This document shows positions 6,952 through 15,724 of a stretch of DNA of 29,534 bases, piece by piece. Position 1 is the first letter of the stretch. Each line of letters opens with the position of its first letter. The translations under genes were made by a program, and so were the position numbers. The notes under the pieces were generated by a model. The model was not told where the DNA came from, did not search any database, and saw nothing but the letters and a program-made list of their open reading frames with translations. This stretch comes from JANXXV01 sp038200305 (GTDB lineage: Bacteria > Acidobacteriota > Terriglobia > Bryobacterales > Bryobacteraceae), in NCBI GenBank assembly GCA_038200305.1, contig JBBPYD010000046.1, forward strand, positions 1 to 29,534, read 5' to 3'.

Positions 6952-7802
6952 TGCCGGTGGACTCACTGGCGGATAAAGCACGGCAGTTTTCCGAACTGCA
7001 CAAACAGGCCGGTATTCTCGTTTTGCCAAACGCTTGGGATGCGGCAAGTGCGCGCATTTTTGAGGAAGCCGGCTTCCCGGCGATTGGCACTACCAGCGCG
7101 GGAATCGCTTTTTCCCTGGGCTATCCGGATGGTCAAGAGGTGTCCTGGCCTGACCACCTTTCCGTATTGCGGCGGATTGCGCGGGCTGTGGACATTCCAG
7201 TCACCGGCGATATTGAAGCCGGGTACAGCAGCGATAAGGAACAGCTTTCTAAGATAATCGTGGATGTGGTTCGCGCGGGCCTGGTTGGCATTAACCTTGA
7301 AGACGCGCGCCCCGGACTGGGACATAGGGATCCGTTGTTCAGTCTGGCGGAGCAGATCAGCCGCATTCGGACTATCAGGAAAACGGCAACGCGGGAAGGC
7401 TTGCGGTTGTTTCTGAACGCGCGGACGGACTCGTTCCTGTTGGCGGTGGGTGATCCGGCGCAGAGGCTGCAGTCGGCAATGGAACGCGTGGTGGCGTTTG
7501 TGGAAGCGGGAGCCGATGGGGTTTTCGTGCCTGGGCTGAAGGACGCCGCCATCATTGCGCAATTGACCAAAGCCGTGAAGGCGCCGCTGAACATACTGGC
7601 GGGACAAGGCGTTCCATCCGTCCCGGAACTGCAAGAACTCGGCGTAAAGCGGGTAAGCGTTGGGTCTGGTCCGATGCGTGCAGCCATGGGACAGACTCGC
7701 CGGATTGCCGACGAACTGAGGAACACCGGCACGTACCGGCTCTTCACGGAAGGCGCGGTTTCGTATCCCGAAGCTAACCAGTTGTTTGAAGATCTCGGGT
7801 AA
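6951..7802 (+). CDS. Isocitrate lyase/PEP mutase superfamily protein, cysteine-free
   Basis: 283 residues; ATG 6951 overlaps the rseP stop (TGATG), so translational coupling is likely. Motifs of the PEP mutase/isocitrate lyase TIM barrel: LPNAWDAASARIFEEAGFPA, GTTSAGIAFSLGYPDG, metal-binding TGDIEAGY, GINLEDA, LNARTDSF, GADGVFVPGL and a C-terminal GVKRVSVGSGPMRAAMG. The lyases (isocitrate and 2-methylisocitrate lyase) need a catalytic cysteine in a K-[KR]-C-G-H loop; this protein contains no cysteine at all, so it is not a standard lyase. Members like this are often annotated as carboxyphosphonoenolpyruvate mutase or oxaloacetate decarboxylase-like; the reaction here is unknown. Its link with dxr and rseP is positional only. 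Confidence 0.85.
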   Translation: MPVDSLADKARQFSELHKQAGILVLPNAWDAASARIFEEAGFPAIGTTSAGIAFSLGYPDGQEVSWPDHLSVLRRIARAVDIPVTGDIEAGYSSDKEQLSKIIVDVVRAGLVGINLEDARPGLGHRDPLFSLAEQISRIRTIRKTATREGLRLFLNARTDSFLLAVGDPAQRLQSAMERVVAFVEAGADGVFVPGLKDAAIIAQLTKAVKAPLNILAGQGVPSVPELQELGVKRVSVGSGPMRAAMGQTRRIADELRNTGTYRLFTEGAVSYPEANQLFEDLG

Positions 7803-7820
7803 TTGGCCTGTACTCTTCGA

Positions 7821-7826
7821 TATTCT
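7821..7826 (+). promoter_or_regulatory. -10-like TATTCT directly before the 7836 gene
   Basis: TATTCT at 7821-7826, 9 bases before the ATG at 7836; no Shine-Dalgarno lies between. If used, the message would be leaderless or nearly so. No clear -35. Confidence 0.4.
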
Positions 7827-7835
7827 AAAACCTGA

Positions 7836-10370
7836 ATGAAGCTCCTATTGCTATTAACTTTCGCAATCGGCGTAAGTGCCGCAGATTACCGTACGCCCGC
7901 CGGAATTCGGACGGCGAGCACGAACACCGCGGAAACTGTTTTGCCGGGTGGGAGGCTGCTGACGTCCACCGGTCAATACTTCTTTACAGGGCCGGGCACG
8001 TTTGGCCTTGCGCTGAGTCCTGACGGGTTAACACTCGCATCGGCCGACGGCGGCCCCAACCGGTATTCGCTGACTTTGCTTCGCAGTGTGGGCGGATCAT
8101 GGCATCGGCAGCAATTCGTTGCACGCAAGAAAGGAGATGCCGACGACGATGGCGATGAATGGCGCAGCGTGTTTATGGGGCTTGCATTTGGAACTGGCAA
8201 TGAACTCTACGCGGCAGAGGGTAACTCCGGGCGGGTGCGGCTGGTGGATACGCGCACGGGAAAGAAACTTCACAGCTTCGATCTGAATACGGGCGGGTTC
8301 AAAGACAGCTACTCCGGGGATATGGCTCTGGATCGCGAGCGCGGATTGCTGTACGTGGTCGATCAGGCAAATTTCCGCATGGTGACAATTGATGTCCGTA
8401 GGCGCAAGGTGATCGCATCGGTGCGAGTGGGACGATTGCCCTTTGCCATCGCTTTGTCCCCCGATTCGCGGCGCGCATACGTGACCAACATCGGAATGTT
8501 CGAGTACAAAGTTGTGCCGGGTGCGGACCCGAAAGAGGCGCGCGAGACCGGACTTGCCTTTCCTGCGTTTGGATTCCCTTCCGCTGAGGCGCGCAAGGGG
8601 GCAAGAAGGGAAACCGCTCGCGGCGCGGTGGATGTGCCTGGCCTGGGCGATCCGAATGTCGCTGAGTCGAATTCCTTGTGCGTGTTGGATGTGAGCGGCC
8701 CGGAGAAGCCGGCCATCGTGAAGTTTATTCCCACGGGAATTCCGTTTGGAAAAGCCAGCGCGGGCGGGAGTAATCCATCGGGCGTCACAGCGGCGGCAGA
8801 GAAGATCTTCGTGTCGAATGCAAACAACGATTCCATTTCGATTGTGGATGCACGGTCGTTGAAGGTGGAGCGCGACATCCCCATACGAATCGCCGGGCTG
8901 GAGCGGCATCGCGGGGTAATGCCGATCGGACTTTCATGGCACGAGAAGAATGGCTGGTTGTTGGTAGCCGAGGCTGGTATCAATGCAATCGGCGTGATCG
9001 ATGTGCGCGGCGGCCGCATTTTGGGACATGTTCCGGCCGGGTGGTTTCCCACGCGTGTTTTGACTGAGAAAGACATCGCGTACGTGGCAAACGCGAAAGG
9101 CTTCGGGACGGGTCCGAATGCAGGACTGTTGAGGAGCTTTCAAGGCGAGTTGCGGCGAGGAACCATCTCGATGTTCCCGCTTCCGAAGGCGGCGGAACTG
9201 GAACGCCTAACTGCCGCGGTGTATCGCAACAACGGGTTCAATGCGGCGCAGAGTGCGGGCGCCCTGCCGGAACAGATTCATAACGTGGTGATCATCGTGA
9301 AGGAGAATCGGACGTACGACGACGTGTTCAGCGATGGAGCGCGCTACGGCCAAGCCGTGACACCGAACCATCATGAGATGGCGCGGCGCTGGGCGAAGAG
9401 CGACAACTTCTACGCCGATTCGGAAGTCAGCGTGGACGGGCATCACTGGCTGGTCGGCGCCTATCCGAGTGTGTGGACTGAGAGCTCGCTGATGGCGGCC
9501 TACGGAGGGCAGAAAGATTTCCGGATGCCGGCCACGGCTCCAGGGCGGTTGAGTTTTCCGGTGACCAATTCGTCCGTGCATCCGGAAGAGCAGCCGGAAG
9601 GCGGAACGCTATGGCATCACTTGGAACGAAACAAAATCCCGTTCAGAAACTTCGGTGAAGGCTACGAATTAGCCGGCGTTGATGAGGGCGAGGGATTGAA
9701 GCCGACGGGCGCCCGATTCTTGACCAACGTGCCGATGCCGGACCCTCTGTACCGGAACACGTCCCGGAATTATGCGCAGTTCAATATGAATATCCCCGAT
9801 CAATATCGAGCGGCGCAATTGATTGAGGAGTTGAGCGCGATGGCGAAGTTGCCGAGGCTCATTTATATCCACTTGCCGAACGATCACACGACGAAGCCAC
9901 GGCCAAGTGATGGGTATCCAACTACCACGTCGTACGTAGCCGATAATGACATTGCCCTTGGGCGAATTCTGGAGTTCTTCTCAAAGCGGCCGGAATGGAA
10001 GCAGATGACCGTGTTCGTGACCGAGGACGATTCGCAGGGCGGCGTGGATCGGGTGGATTCGCATCGCACGGTTCTGCTGATGGCAGGTCCCTATGTGAAG
10101 AAGGGGTACATCTCGCACCAGAACACGAGCTTTCCGGGGTTGTTGAAGACGGCATTTCGACTTCTGCGAATACCGCCACTTAATCTTTACGATGCGGCGG
10201 CAACGGACCTGAGCGATGCGTTTACGGATGTGCCGGACTTTACCGGCTATGAATTAAAGCCTGTGGCGAAGGAGATTTTCGATCCCGCGAAAGCGCGCGA
10301 GCCGAAAGATCCGAAGCCGTCAGTAAAGATGGACGATCCCGCGGTGCTGCGCGAACAGCACAGAAGATAG
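7836..10370 (+). CDS. Secreted YVTN-type beta-propeller fused to a phosphoesterase (AcpA/phospholipase C-like) domain
   Basis: 844 residues. Signal peptide MKLLLLLTFAIGVSAAD. Residues about 40-420 are beta-propeller repeats: GLALSPDGLTLASADGG, LPFAIALSPDSRRAYVTN, EKIFVSNANNDSISIVDA and IGVIDVRGGRILGHVPAGW. From about 475 comes a PF04185-like phosphoesterase: NVVIIVKENRTYDDVF with Glu490 and Asn491, then ADSEVSVDGHHWLVGAYPS, LIYIHLPNDHT and FVTEDDSQGGVDRVDSHR (Glu730-Asp732 and the following histidine), as in the metal site of alkaline-phosphatase-fold phosphoesterases. The fusion is known as 'bifunctional YncE/alkaline phosphatase family'. It should hydrolyse a phosphate ester outside the cytoplasm; the substrate is unknown. 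It ends 3 bases from the convergent regulator gene. Confidence 0.88.
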   Translation: MKLLLLLTFAIGVSAADYRTPAGIRTASTNTAETVLPGGRLLTSTGQYFFTGPGTFGLALSPDGLTLASADGGPNRYSLTLLRSVGGSWHRQQFVARKKGDADDDGDEWRSVFMGLAFGTGNELYAAEGNSGRVRLVDTRTGKKLHSFDLNTGGFKDSYSGDMALDRERGLLYVVDQANFRMVTIDVRRRKVIASVRVGRLPFAIALSPDSRRAYVTNIGMFEYKVVPGADPKEARETGLAFPAFGFPSAEARKGARRETARGAVDVPGLGDPNVAESNSLCVLDVSGPEKPAIVKFIPTGIPFGKASAGGSNPSGVTAAAEKIFVSNANNDSISIVDARSLKVERDIPIRIAGLERHRGVMPIGLSWHEKNGWLLVAEAGINAIGVIDVRGGRILGHVPAGWFPTRVLTEKDIAYVANAKGFGTGPNAGLLRSFQGELRRGTISMFPLPKAAELERLTAAVYRNNGFNAAQSAGALPEQIHNVVIIVKENRTYDDVFSDGARYGQAVTPNHHEMARRWAKSDNFYADSEVSVDGHHWLVGAYPSVWTESSLMAAYGGQKDFRMPATAPGRLSFPVTNSSVHPEEQPEGGTLWHHLERNKIPFRNFGEGYELAGVDEGEGLKPTGARFLTNVPMPDPLYRNTSRNYAQFNMNIPDQYRAAQLIEELSAMAKLPRLIYIHLPNDHTTKPRPSDGYPTTTSYVADNDIALGRILEFFSKRPEWKQMTVFVTEDDSQGGVDRVDSHRTVLLMAGPYVKKGYISHQNTSFPGLLKTAFRLLRIPPLNLYDAAATDLSDAFTDVPDFTGYELKPVAKEIFDPAKAREPKDPKPSVKMDDPAVLREQHRR

Positions 10371-10373
10371 CGG

Positions 10374-11480
10374 CTAAGCGATGCGCTTACCGGCATCGGC
10401 CGCATCATAGCCGCCTAGGCCCTCCAACTCGCGGCGAAATGCTGCGCGGTTCAACGTGTCAAACAACGCTTGCACGCCGGGCAGATTTAAATGCTGCTTG
10501 CGGACAACCAGATCGTAGCGTTCGCTCACCAGCGGGATGAAATCGAGACCGAGGACGCGTGCGGCGGCGCGCGTAGCCACACAGCAGTCCGCATGGCCGG
10601 TGCGCACCTGCCATGCGGCTGGCAGATGCCCGTTAGCTGTATTGCCGTAGCCTCGAATCTTCTTCGGGTCAATGCCGAGTCTTCTTAAGTTGGAGTCGAG
10701 CAACTGGCGGCTTCCGGCTCCGGCTTCGCGGTTCACAATCGTGATACCCCGCCGGGGAAAATCCTCAATGCCGCGAATCGACTTGGGATTGTTTTTCGCG
10801 ACAACGATTCCCTCTTCCCACACGGCGACGGAAATTACGGAGACCGATTTACGCGGGAACAGCTTGTGTACCGCTGGAAGATTGGACTCGCCGGTGGCTT
10901 CGTCGCGAAGGTGCGAACCCGCTATGTGTACGCAGCCCTGTTTCAACAACGCGAGTGCTTGGGAGCTGTTTCTTTGCGCTACGACAAGTTCGATGCCTGC
11001 GCGCTGCACGTGACGGGTGAGCACGGAGATGCCGGGATCGCAGCCGGCAAGCAGGAGGCGATTGTCGAGTGAATCGTCCTCGTGTAATAACTCCACCTTC
11101 GCCGATTTTCCCGGCTCAAGCAGGACTGCATCGGCGAGCGGCAGCCGCCACGCGATGGGAGACGGGAAAATACCCATCGTCCGCTCATCCACACGGCAGA
11201 GCTGTACAGGTTGACCGGGCTCGATAGGTTGCGCATCCGGCAGAAGGCTCACCTTCTCGGTGTGGGGCGAGGCCGATTCGCCCGGGTCCAGCGAGAACAG
11301 GTCTTCAACCGTAACCGCCAGAGCTTGCGCGAGCCGCAGAGCCACGGCCGTATTCGGAACATAGCCGCCGGCCTCCATCGCGTAGATGGTCTGCCTGCTG
11401 ACGCCGGTCTTAGCGGCGAGCTCCGAAGCCGAGTAACCGCGTTTCAACCGGATCTGGGACAGTCTATTCGCAATTTCCAT
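10374..11480 (-). CDS. XRE-family regulator with C-terminal periplasmic-binding-protein-like sensor domain
   Basis: 368 residues from the ATG at 11480; the open frame runs further upstream but overlaps the divergent promoter. Residues 1-60 form a Cro/CI-type helix-turn-helix (SQIRLKRGYSASELAAKTGV, SRQTIYAMEAGGYVPNTAVALRLAQAL, typical of transcription factors). From about residue 170 follows a type-2 binding-protein-like domain (LLLAGCDPGISVLTRHVQRA, LLKQGCVHIAGSHLRDEATG, EAGAGSRQLLDSNLRRLGI, GHADCCVATRAAARVLGLDF), the PF12727 type linked to molybdate or anion sensing. It therefore looks like a one-component, ligand-responsive regulator. It is divergent from the TonB-dependent receptor at 11514 with 33 bases between start codons, so control of that gene and of itself is the natural inference. 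The ligand is not visible. Confidence 0.87.
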   Translation of the reverse strand: MEIANRLSQIRLKRGYSASELAAKTGVSRQTIYAMEAGGYVPNTAVALRLAQALAVTVEDLFSLDPGESASPHTEKVSLLPDAQPIEPGQPVQLCRVDERTMGIFPSPIAWRLPLADAVLLEPGKSAKVELLHEDDSLDNRLLLAGCDPGISVLTRHVQRAGIELVVAQRNSSQALALLKQGCVHIAGSHLRDEATGESNLPAVHKLFPRKSVSVISVAVWEEGIVVAKNNPKSIRGIEDFPRRGITIVNREAGAGSRQLLDSNLRRLGIDPKKIRGYGNTANGHLPAAWQVRTGHADCCVATRAAARVLGLDFIPLVSERYDLVVRKQHLNLPGVQALFDTLNRAAFRRELEGLGGYDAADAGKRIA

Positions 11481-11497
11481 TGTGGTATTGTCTTCTT

Positions 11498-11527
11498 TAG
11501 AATACGTCGTCTTGTGAAAACGACAAC
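11498..11527. promoter_or_regulatory. Symmetric, bidirectional -10 shared by the regulator and receptor genes
   Basis: TAGAATA at 11498-11504 reads as -10 TAGAAT (11498-11503) on the plus strand and as TATTCT (11504-11499) on the minus strand. For the minus strand, TTGTCG (11526-11521) is a fair -35 with a 16-base spacer. The plus-strand -35 region (TTCCAT, 11475-11480) is poor and overlaps the regulator's start codon. The GTG of the receptor is 10 bases past its -10. Confidence 0.5.
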
Positions 11528-14500
11528 TACTTTTGTTTTCCTTTTGAATCTTACGGCAGCCGCTTACGGTCAGGCCGGCCGGGCCGAGTTGTTCGGATCG
11601 GTACAGGATCCTTCGGGATTGCCTCTTGCGTCCGCCGCGCTGGAACTCCGGGAGCAAGCCACCAACGCAACGTATAAGGTGCAGAGCTCAACGGAGGGTG
11701 ATTTTCACTTCTCCGCCTTGCCACCCGGCATGTATCGTCTGAATGCCGGCAAGCCCGGTTTTCGTACGGTGAACAGAGACGGTATTCAGCTTCGAGTGGC
11801 CGGCCGGGTGTCTATCGATCTGACGCTCGCGGTCGGCGATGCCGCGGAAACAGTGGAGGTCAACGGGGCGGCGCCGCTACTCGAGTCTAATACTGGCACG
11901 GTGAGCTTTGCGCTCGACCAGAAACGAATCGTTTCCCTGCCGCTGGATGGCAGGAACTTCGTTCCTTTGATCGCTCTTTCGCCAGGAGTTACGCTGCCGG
12001 TGGGTTCGACGCTACCACGGATCAACGGGAGCCGGCCGAGGACGAGTGAATACATCTACGACGGCATCAGCGTGCTGCAGCCCGAGCCGGGGCAGGTGGC
12101 GTATTTTCCGGTCATCGACGCGATTGACGAGTTCCGCGTCAATATCGACAGCTATTCGGCGGAGTATGGGCGCTCGAACGGCGGCGTGATCCAGGTGTAT
12201 CAAAAGCCGGGGACGAACAACTATCACGGTACGCTGTTTGAATTCTTCCGCAATGAAAGGTTGAATGCCCGCAACCTGTTTGCGCCCGCTGGGCCGAAGC
12301 CCCTGTTCCGGCGCAATCAGTACGGCTTCGTGCTGGGCGGCCCAGTGCAGCGGAACAAAACCTTTTTCTTTGCCGATTATCAAGGGACGTTGTTGCGCAC
12401 TGGCGTACCGCGAATTACGACGGTTCCGACGCTTCTGCAACGGAACGGAGTATTCTCTTCCCCGATCTACGATCCTGCCTCGACTCGCATAGTGGATGGC
12501 AGCTACCAGCGTGACCTATTCCCTAACAACACAGTCCCTGTAACTCGCTTCGATGCGGCCGCCCTAGCTGTGCTGAACCGGTATCCTGCCGGCCAGGAGG
12601 CGGCGGCGAACAACTACCGGCGGGTTGGGACGGACCGGACGGATCAACACCAGTTCGACGGAAGGCTCGACCGGTATTTCGGGACCGGCCACCGAGTTTT
12701 CGGGCATTATGCGTTTTTGCGAGACGACTCCATCCCTACACCGCCCCTTCCCGACGGCAGCGGAAATATTGCATCCGGAGTGATCGGTAACACGCTGACT
12801 CATGCGGACAGCATCGCGGCGGAGGATGCCTGGACCATCTCGCCGGCGACTGTGAATCAGCTCCGGTTTGGATTCACGCGCCGGGGATTTACCCGCGAGT
12901 TGCTACCAGCTGTGCCGGTGTATCAGGTGACTGGTTTCGAGCAGATCGGCCCGACGCCCAACGCGAACTCGCAGTTTACGACATCCGTGACGCAATTCAT
13001 CGAGAACTATTCGACGATCAAGGGACGGCATAGTTTGAAGCTGGGCGCCGATGTGCGGCTTGAGCGTCTCGATGTGTTTCAGCCGCCGAGCCCGAATGGT
13101 ACGTTTCAGTTCACTAACGTGCTGACCAGCGGACTGACAGCGGCGGGCGTTCCAGTGCCCAATACGGGGAACAGTTTTGCGTCGTTTCTGCTGGGGCAGG
13201 TGCAGTCTTTCAATCTCGACATGCAACAGAGTGTGCTCAAGCCGCGCGCCACCATTGCAGAGTTTTTCATTCAAGACGATTGGAAAATCAGCCGCCGGCT
13301 TTCGTTGAACCTGGGACTGCGGTACACGCTGAATTTCCCTTCCACTGAGGCCAATGATCGTGCGGCCGTCTTCAATCTGAACACCCAGAAGCTCGACTTT
13401 CTGGGGAAGAATGGGAATCCGAGGAGCGCACGCAATTTGGAGAAAGGGGATTTCGGTCCTCGCATCGGGCTTGCCTACAAGCTAAGGGATTCAATGGTTG
13501 TTCGGTCGGGTTATGGTCTCGTGTGGATTGAGCAGGCCGGAATTACCACCCCATTCACGACGCCTCTGTTTCCCTTTATTCAGAGTGTGGGTCAGCGGTC
13601 GCTGGATAACATCCACCCGGCGTTTGTCCTCTCCCATGGGCCGGGTATTCAAATTGCGCCGCCTAATCCGGATTCGGGGTTGGGGCAGGGCGTGTTCGGG
13701 ACTGATCGGAAGAATGGATCGGGTTACGCCCAACAATGGAATCTAACGCTGCAGAAGACCTTCGGTGAAAACGTGAGCATCGAAGCGGGCTACCTGGGAT
13801 CGAAGATCACGCGCTTGGGAGTTCCCGATACGAACCTGAATCAGTTGCCGGTGGAGCAACTCGCGCTCGGCTCGCAACTGACGCAGCAAGTCGCGAATCC
13901 GTACTACGGGCAGATTCCGGTTTCGTCGTCATTGGGCGGCGCGACCGTTGCCCGGCAGCAGTTGTTGCGCCCCTACCCGCGGTTCACAACGGTAACCCTG
14001 TACCGGAATAATATTGGGAACTCCACATACCATTCGTTCCAGGCCCGGCTGGAGAAGCGGTTTTCGCACCGGCTGACAGGGTCAGTTGCCTATACTTATT
14101 CGAAGTTGATCGACGATGCCTCGTCGGTGTTCGATGCCGCCATTCTGACCGGGCCTGCCGCTAATTTTCCGGTTGCCGATAGTTTTAACCGGCGGCTTGA
14201 GAAGGATCTGTCGAACGGAGATACTCCGCATGTATTCTCCAGTGGGTTTGTGTATGAACTGCCCCATGGATGGCGGGTAGCTGGGATCGTACGTTTTCAA
14301 TCGGGCATGCCGGTGGCAGTTACGCAGTCTACAAATCTCAACGCATTTGCGGGATATGGGACGCAGCGGCCCAATCGCGTTGCCGATTCGGAGTTGCCGG
14401 CGGATCAGCGAACTACGAACCGGTATTTCAATACGGCGGCATTTACACAGGCTCCACAGTTCACGATTGGGAACAGTTCCAGGAATCCGGTGCGCGGGCC

Positions 14501-14711
14501 TGGGTATCAGGACGTCGATTTGATGCTGGGAAAAGTATTCGCGATTACTGAGAAGTGGAACGCGGAGTTGCGAGCGGAGGCGTTCAACTTGACGAATACA
14601 CCGGCGCTGGCGAATCCGAATGGAAATTTTGGAACGGCCGCTTTTGGAACGATTAGTTCGACGGCGGCCGATCCCAGAGTTTTTGAATTGGTAGTGAAGC
14701 TGAGCTTTTAG
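11514..14711 (+). CDS. TonB-dependent receptor, Oar-like, with carboxypeptidase-regulatory-like N-terminal domain
   Basis: 1065 residues from the GTG at 11514. This start gives a clean signal peptide (KTTTTFVFLLNLTAAAYGQ); upstream in-frame codons overlap the regulator. Residues 22-100 form a carboxypeptidase-regulatory-like beta sandwich (LFGSVQDPSGLPLASAALEL, FHFSALPPGMYRLNAGKPGF). The plug follows, with VSLPLDGRNFVPLIALSPGV and INGSRPRTSEYIYDGISV, then EFRVNIDSYSAEYGRSNGGV. The rest is a 22-strand-type barrel ending in aromatic VVKLSF, the usual outer-membrane C-terminus. Such proteins take up large or scarce substrates with TonB energy, or mediate adhesion as Oar does. The substrate is unknown. 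Divergent from an XRE/sensor regulator; overlaps the convergent actin-like gene by 4 bases. Confidence 0.9.
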   Translation: MKTTTTFVFLLNLTAAAYGQAGRAELFGSVQDPSGLPLASAALELREQATNATYKVQSSTEGDFHFSALPPGMYRLNAGKPGFRTVNRDGIQLRVAGRVSIDLTLAVGDAAETVEVNGAAPLLESNTGTVSFALDQKRIVSLPLDGRNFVPLIALSPGVTLPVGSTLPRINGSRPRTSEYIYDGISVLQPEPGQVAYFPVIDAIDEFRVNIDSYSAEYGRSNGGVIQVYQKPGTNNYHGTLFEFFRNERLNARNLFAPAGPKPLFRRNQYGFVLGGPVQRNKTFFFADYQGTLLRTGVPRITTVPTLLQRNGVFSSPIYDPASTRIVDGSYQRDLFPNNTVPVTRFDAAALAVLNRYPAGQEAAANNYRRVGTDRTDQHQFDGRLDRYFGTGHRVFGHYAFLRDDSIPTPPLPDGSGNIASGVIGNTLTHADSIAAEDAWTISPATVNQLRFGFTRRGFTRELLPAVPVYQVTGFEQIGPTPNANSQFTTSVTQFIENYSTIKGRHSLKLGADVRLERLDVFQPPSPNGTFQFTNVLTSGLTAAGVPVPNTGNSFASFLLGQVQSFNLDMQQSVLKPRATIAEFFIQDDWKISRRLSLNLGLRYTLNFPSTEANDRAAVFNLNTQKLDFLGKNGNPRSARNLEKGDFGPRIGLAYKLRDSMVVRSGYGLVWIEQAGITTPFTTPLFPFIQSVGQRSLDNIHPAFVLSHGPGIQIAPPNPDSGLGQGVFGTDRKNGSGYAQQWNLTLQKTFGENVSIEAGYLGSKITRLGVPDTNLNQLPVEQLALGSQLTQQVANPYYGQIPVSSSLGGATVARQQLLRPYPRFTTVTLYRNNIGNSTYHSFQARLEKRFSHRLTGSVAYTYSKLIDDASSVFDAAILTGPAANFPVADSFNRRLEKDLSNGDTPHVFSSGFVYELPHGWRVAGIVRFQSGMPVAVTQSTNLNAFAGYGTQRPNRVADSELPADQRTTNRYFNTAAFTQAPQFTIGNSSRNPVRGPGYQDVDLMLGKVFAITEKWNAELRAEAFNLTNTPALANPNGNFGTAAFGTISSTAADPRVFELVVKLSF

Positions 14712-15724
14712 ATTTCGCTGAGAGCGGCGACCAGTGCGCCTTTGGCCGTGGACTCCAGCGGATTCTTGGCAAGTCTCACCTCTGAAAGCGCTATGGGGAA
14801 GTCGCTGGCGAGCAGAGCCTTTTCGAAGCGGCCGCGGAAGCCCTTGGGCATGGTGGTTCCGCCACTGAGCACCAGCGGGATGGGGCGGGCCAGCTTGGGC
14901 AGACTCTTCGCGCTCAGGAAGGCTTCCTTCATGCTGCCTACGAGTGCCTGAATCATGTCCTCGTAGTAGACGCTGAGGGCTTGCAGGGTTTTGTCGGCGA
15001 AGTGGCCGTTGAAATGAAACGTATCTTCCTTAGTGATGCGGATCCGGTTGATGAGATCGCCGGTAGCTCCGGCGGCACTCGAATCGATGAAGTCCCCGCC
15101 CTTATTCATGCTGAAACTCAGAACCGGAACCGATAAATAAGACAGGCAGACGTTGCAGAGGCCGCCACCACAACTGACGCCGATGCCGGTGAAATTGGTG
15201 CTCTCCAGTTCGGCGTACACCACGGCCAAGCCTTCATTGATGCTGTGAACGTCGTAACCGAAATCGGTGAGAATCTGGCGGAGGCTTGCTTCGTGATAGG
15301 TAAGGCTGTCGTCCGCGCCAGCGGCAGCGGCGGGCACAGTGAAGTAGAGCTTTTGCCCCTTGGCGCGAGCAGGGCCGGCCAGGGATTCGATGATCTTCTG
15401 AATCTGGTTGAGGCTTTGGGGCTCATCGGGATTCAACACTCCGCGGCTCATGGGACGGCGAGTTTCCACGCGGAGCAGGTCGGCGAATCGCTCGGATTCC
15501 GTCCCGTGGACTACGATGTTCGATCCCTGGACGGAGTGGAGCACTCTTTCCTTGGAGAGGACGTTTTCCGTCATCTTCGAGTAGGGGAGATTGACGAATG
15601 CATTCAACTGGGTTTGATATTGGAACTCATTGTCAACGCGATGAGCTGTCACGATGCGGGAGGTTCCGACATCGAGTCCAACGGGGGAACCGTTATTGGT
15701 TATTTGTGGTTGTTGTTGTGGCAT
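14708..15724 (-). CDS. Bacterial actin-like ATPase (MreB/MamK/Hsp70 fold), divergent
   Basis: 338 residues from the ATG at 15724; an upstream in-frame start adds only 7 unlikely residues. The N-terminus is Gln/Asn-rich (MPQQQPQITNNGS). Actin-fold motifs in order: phosphate-1 GLDVGTSRIVTAHR (Asp18, Gly20, Thr21, Ser22), RRPMSRGVLN resembling the MreB/MamK 'pl.dGvi' segment, connect-1 SINEGLAVVYAE (161-172), phosphate-2 GVSCGGGLCNV (182-192), KGGDFID (208-214), adenosine site LVLSGGTTMPKGF (284-296) and connect-2 AKGALVAAL. In phosphate-2 the normal acidic D-x-G-G-G-T is S-C-G-G-G-L, so ATP hydrolysis may be altered. The gene overlaps the upstream amidase-like gene by 32 bases and is surely co-expressed. 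A filament or scaffold linked to cell-wall work is an inference. Confidence 0.8.
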   Translation of the reverse strand: MPQQQPQITNNGSPVGLDVGTSRIVTAHRVDNEFQYQTQLNAFVNLPYSKMTENVLSKERVLHSVQGSNIVVHGTESERFADLLRVETRRPMSRGVLNPDEPQSLNQIQKIIESLAGPARAKGQKLYFTVPAAAAGADDSLTYHEASLRQILTDFGYDVHSINEGLAVVYAELESTNFTGIGVSCGGGLCNVCLSYLSVPVLSFSMNKGGDFIDSSAAGATGDLINRIRITKEDTFHFNGHFADKTLQALSVYYEDMIQALVGSMKEAFLSAKSLPKLARPIPLVLSGGTTMPKGFRGRFEKALLASDFPIALSEVRLAKNPLESTAKGALVAALSEI

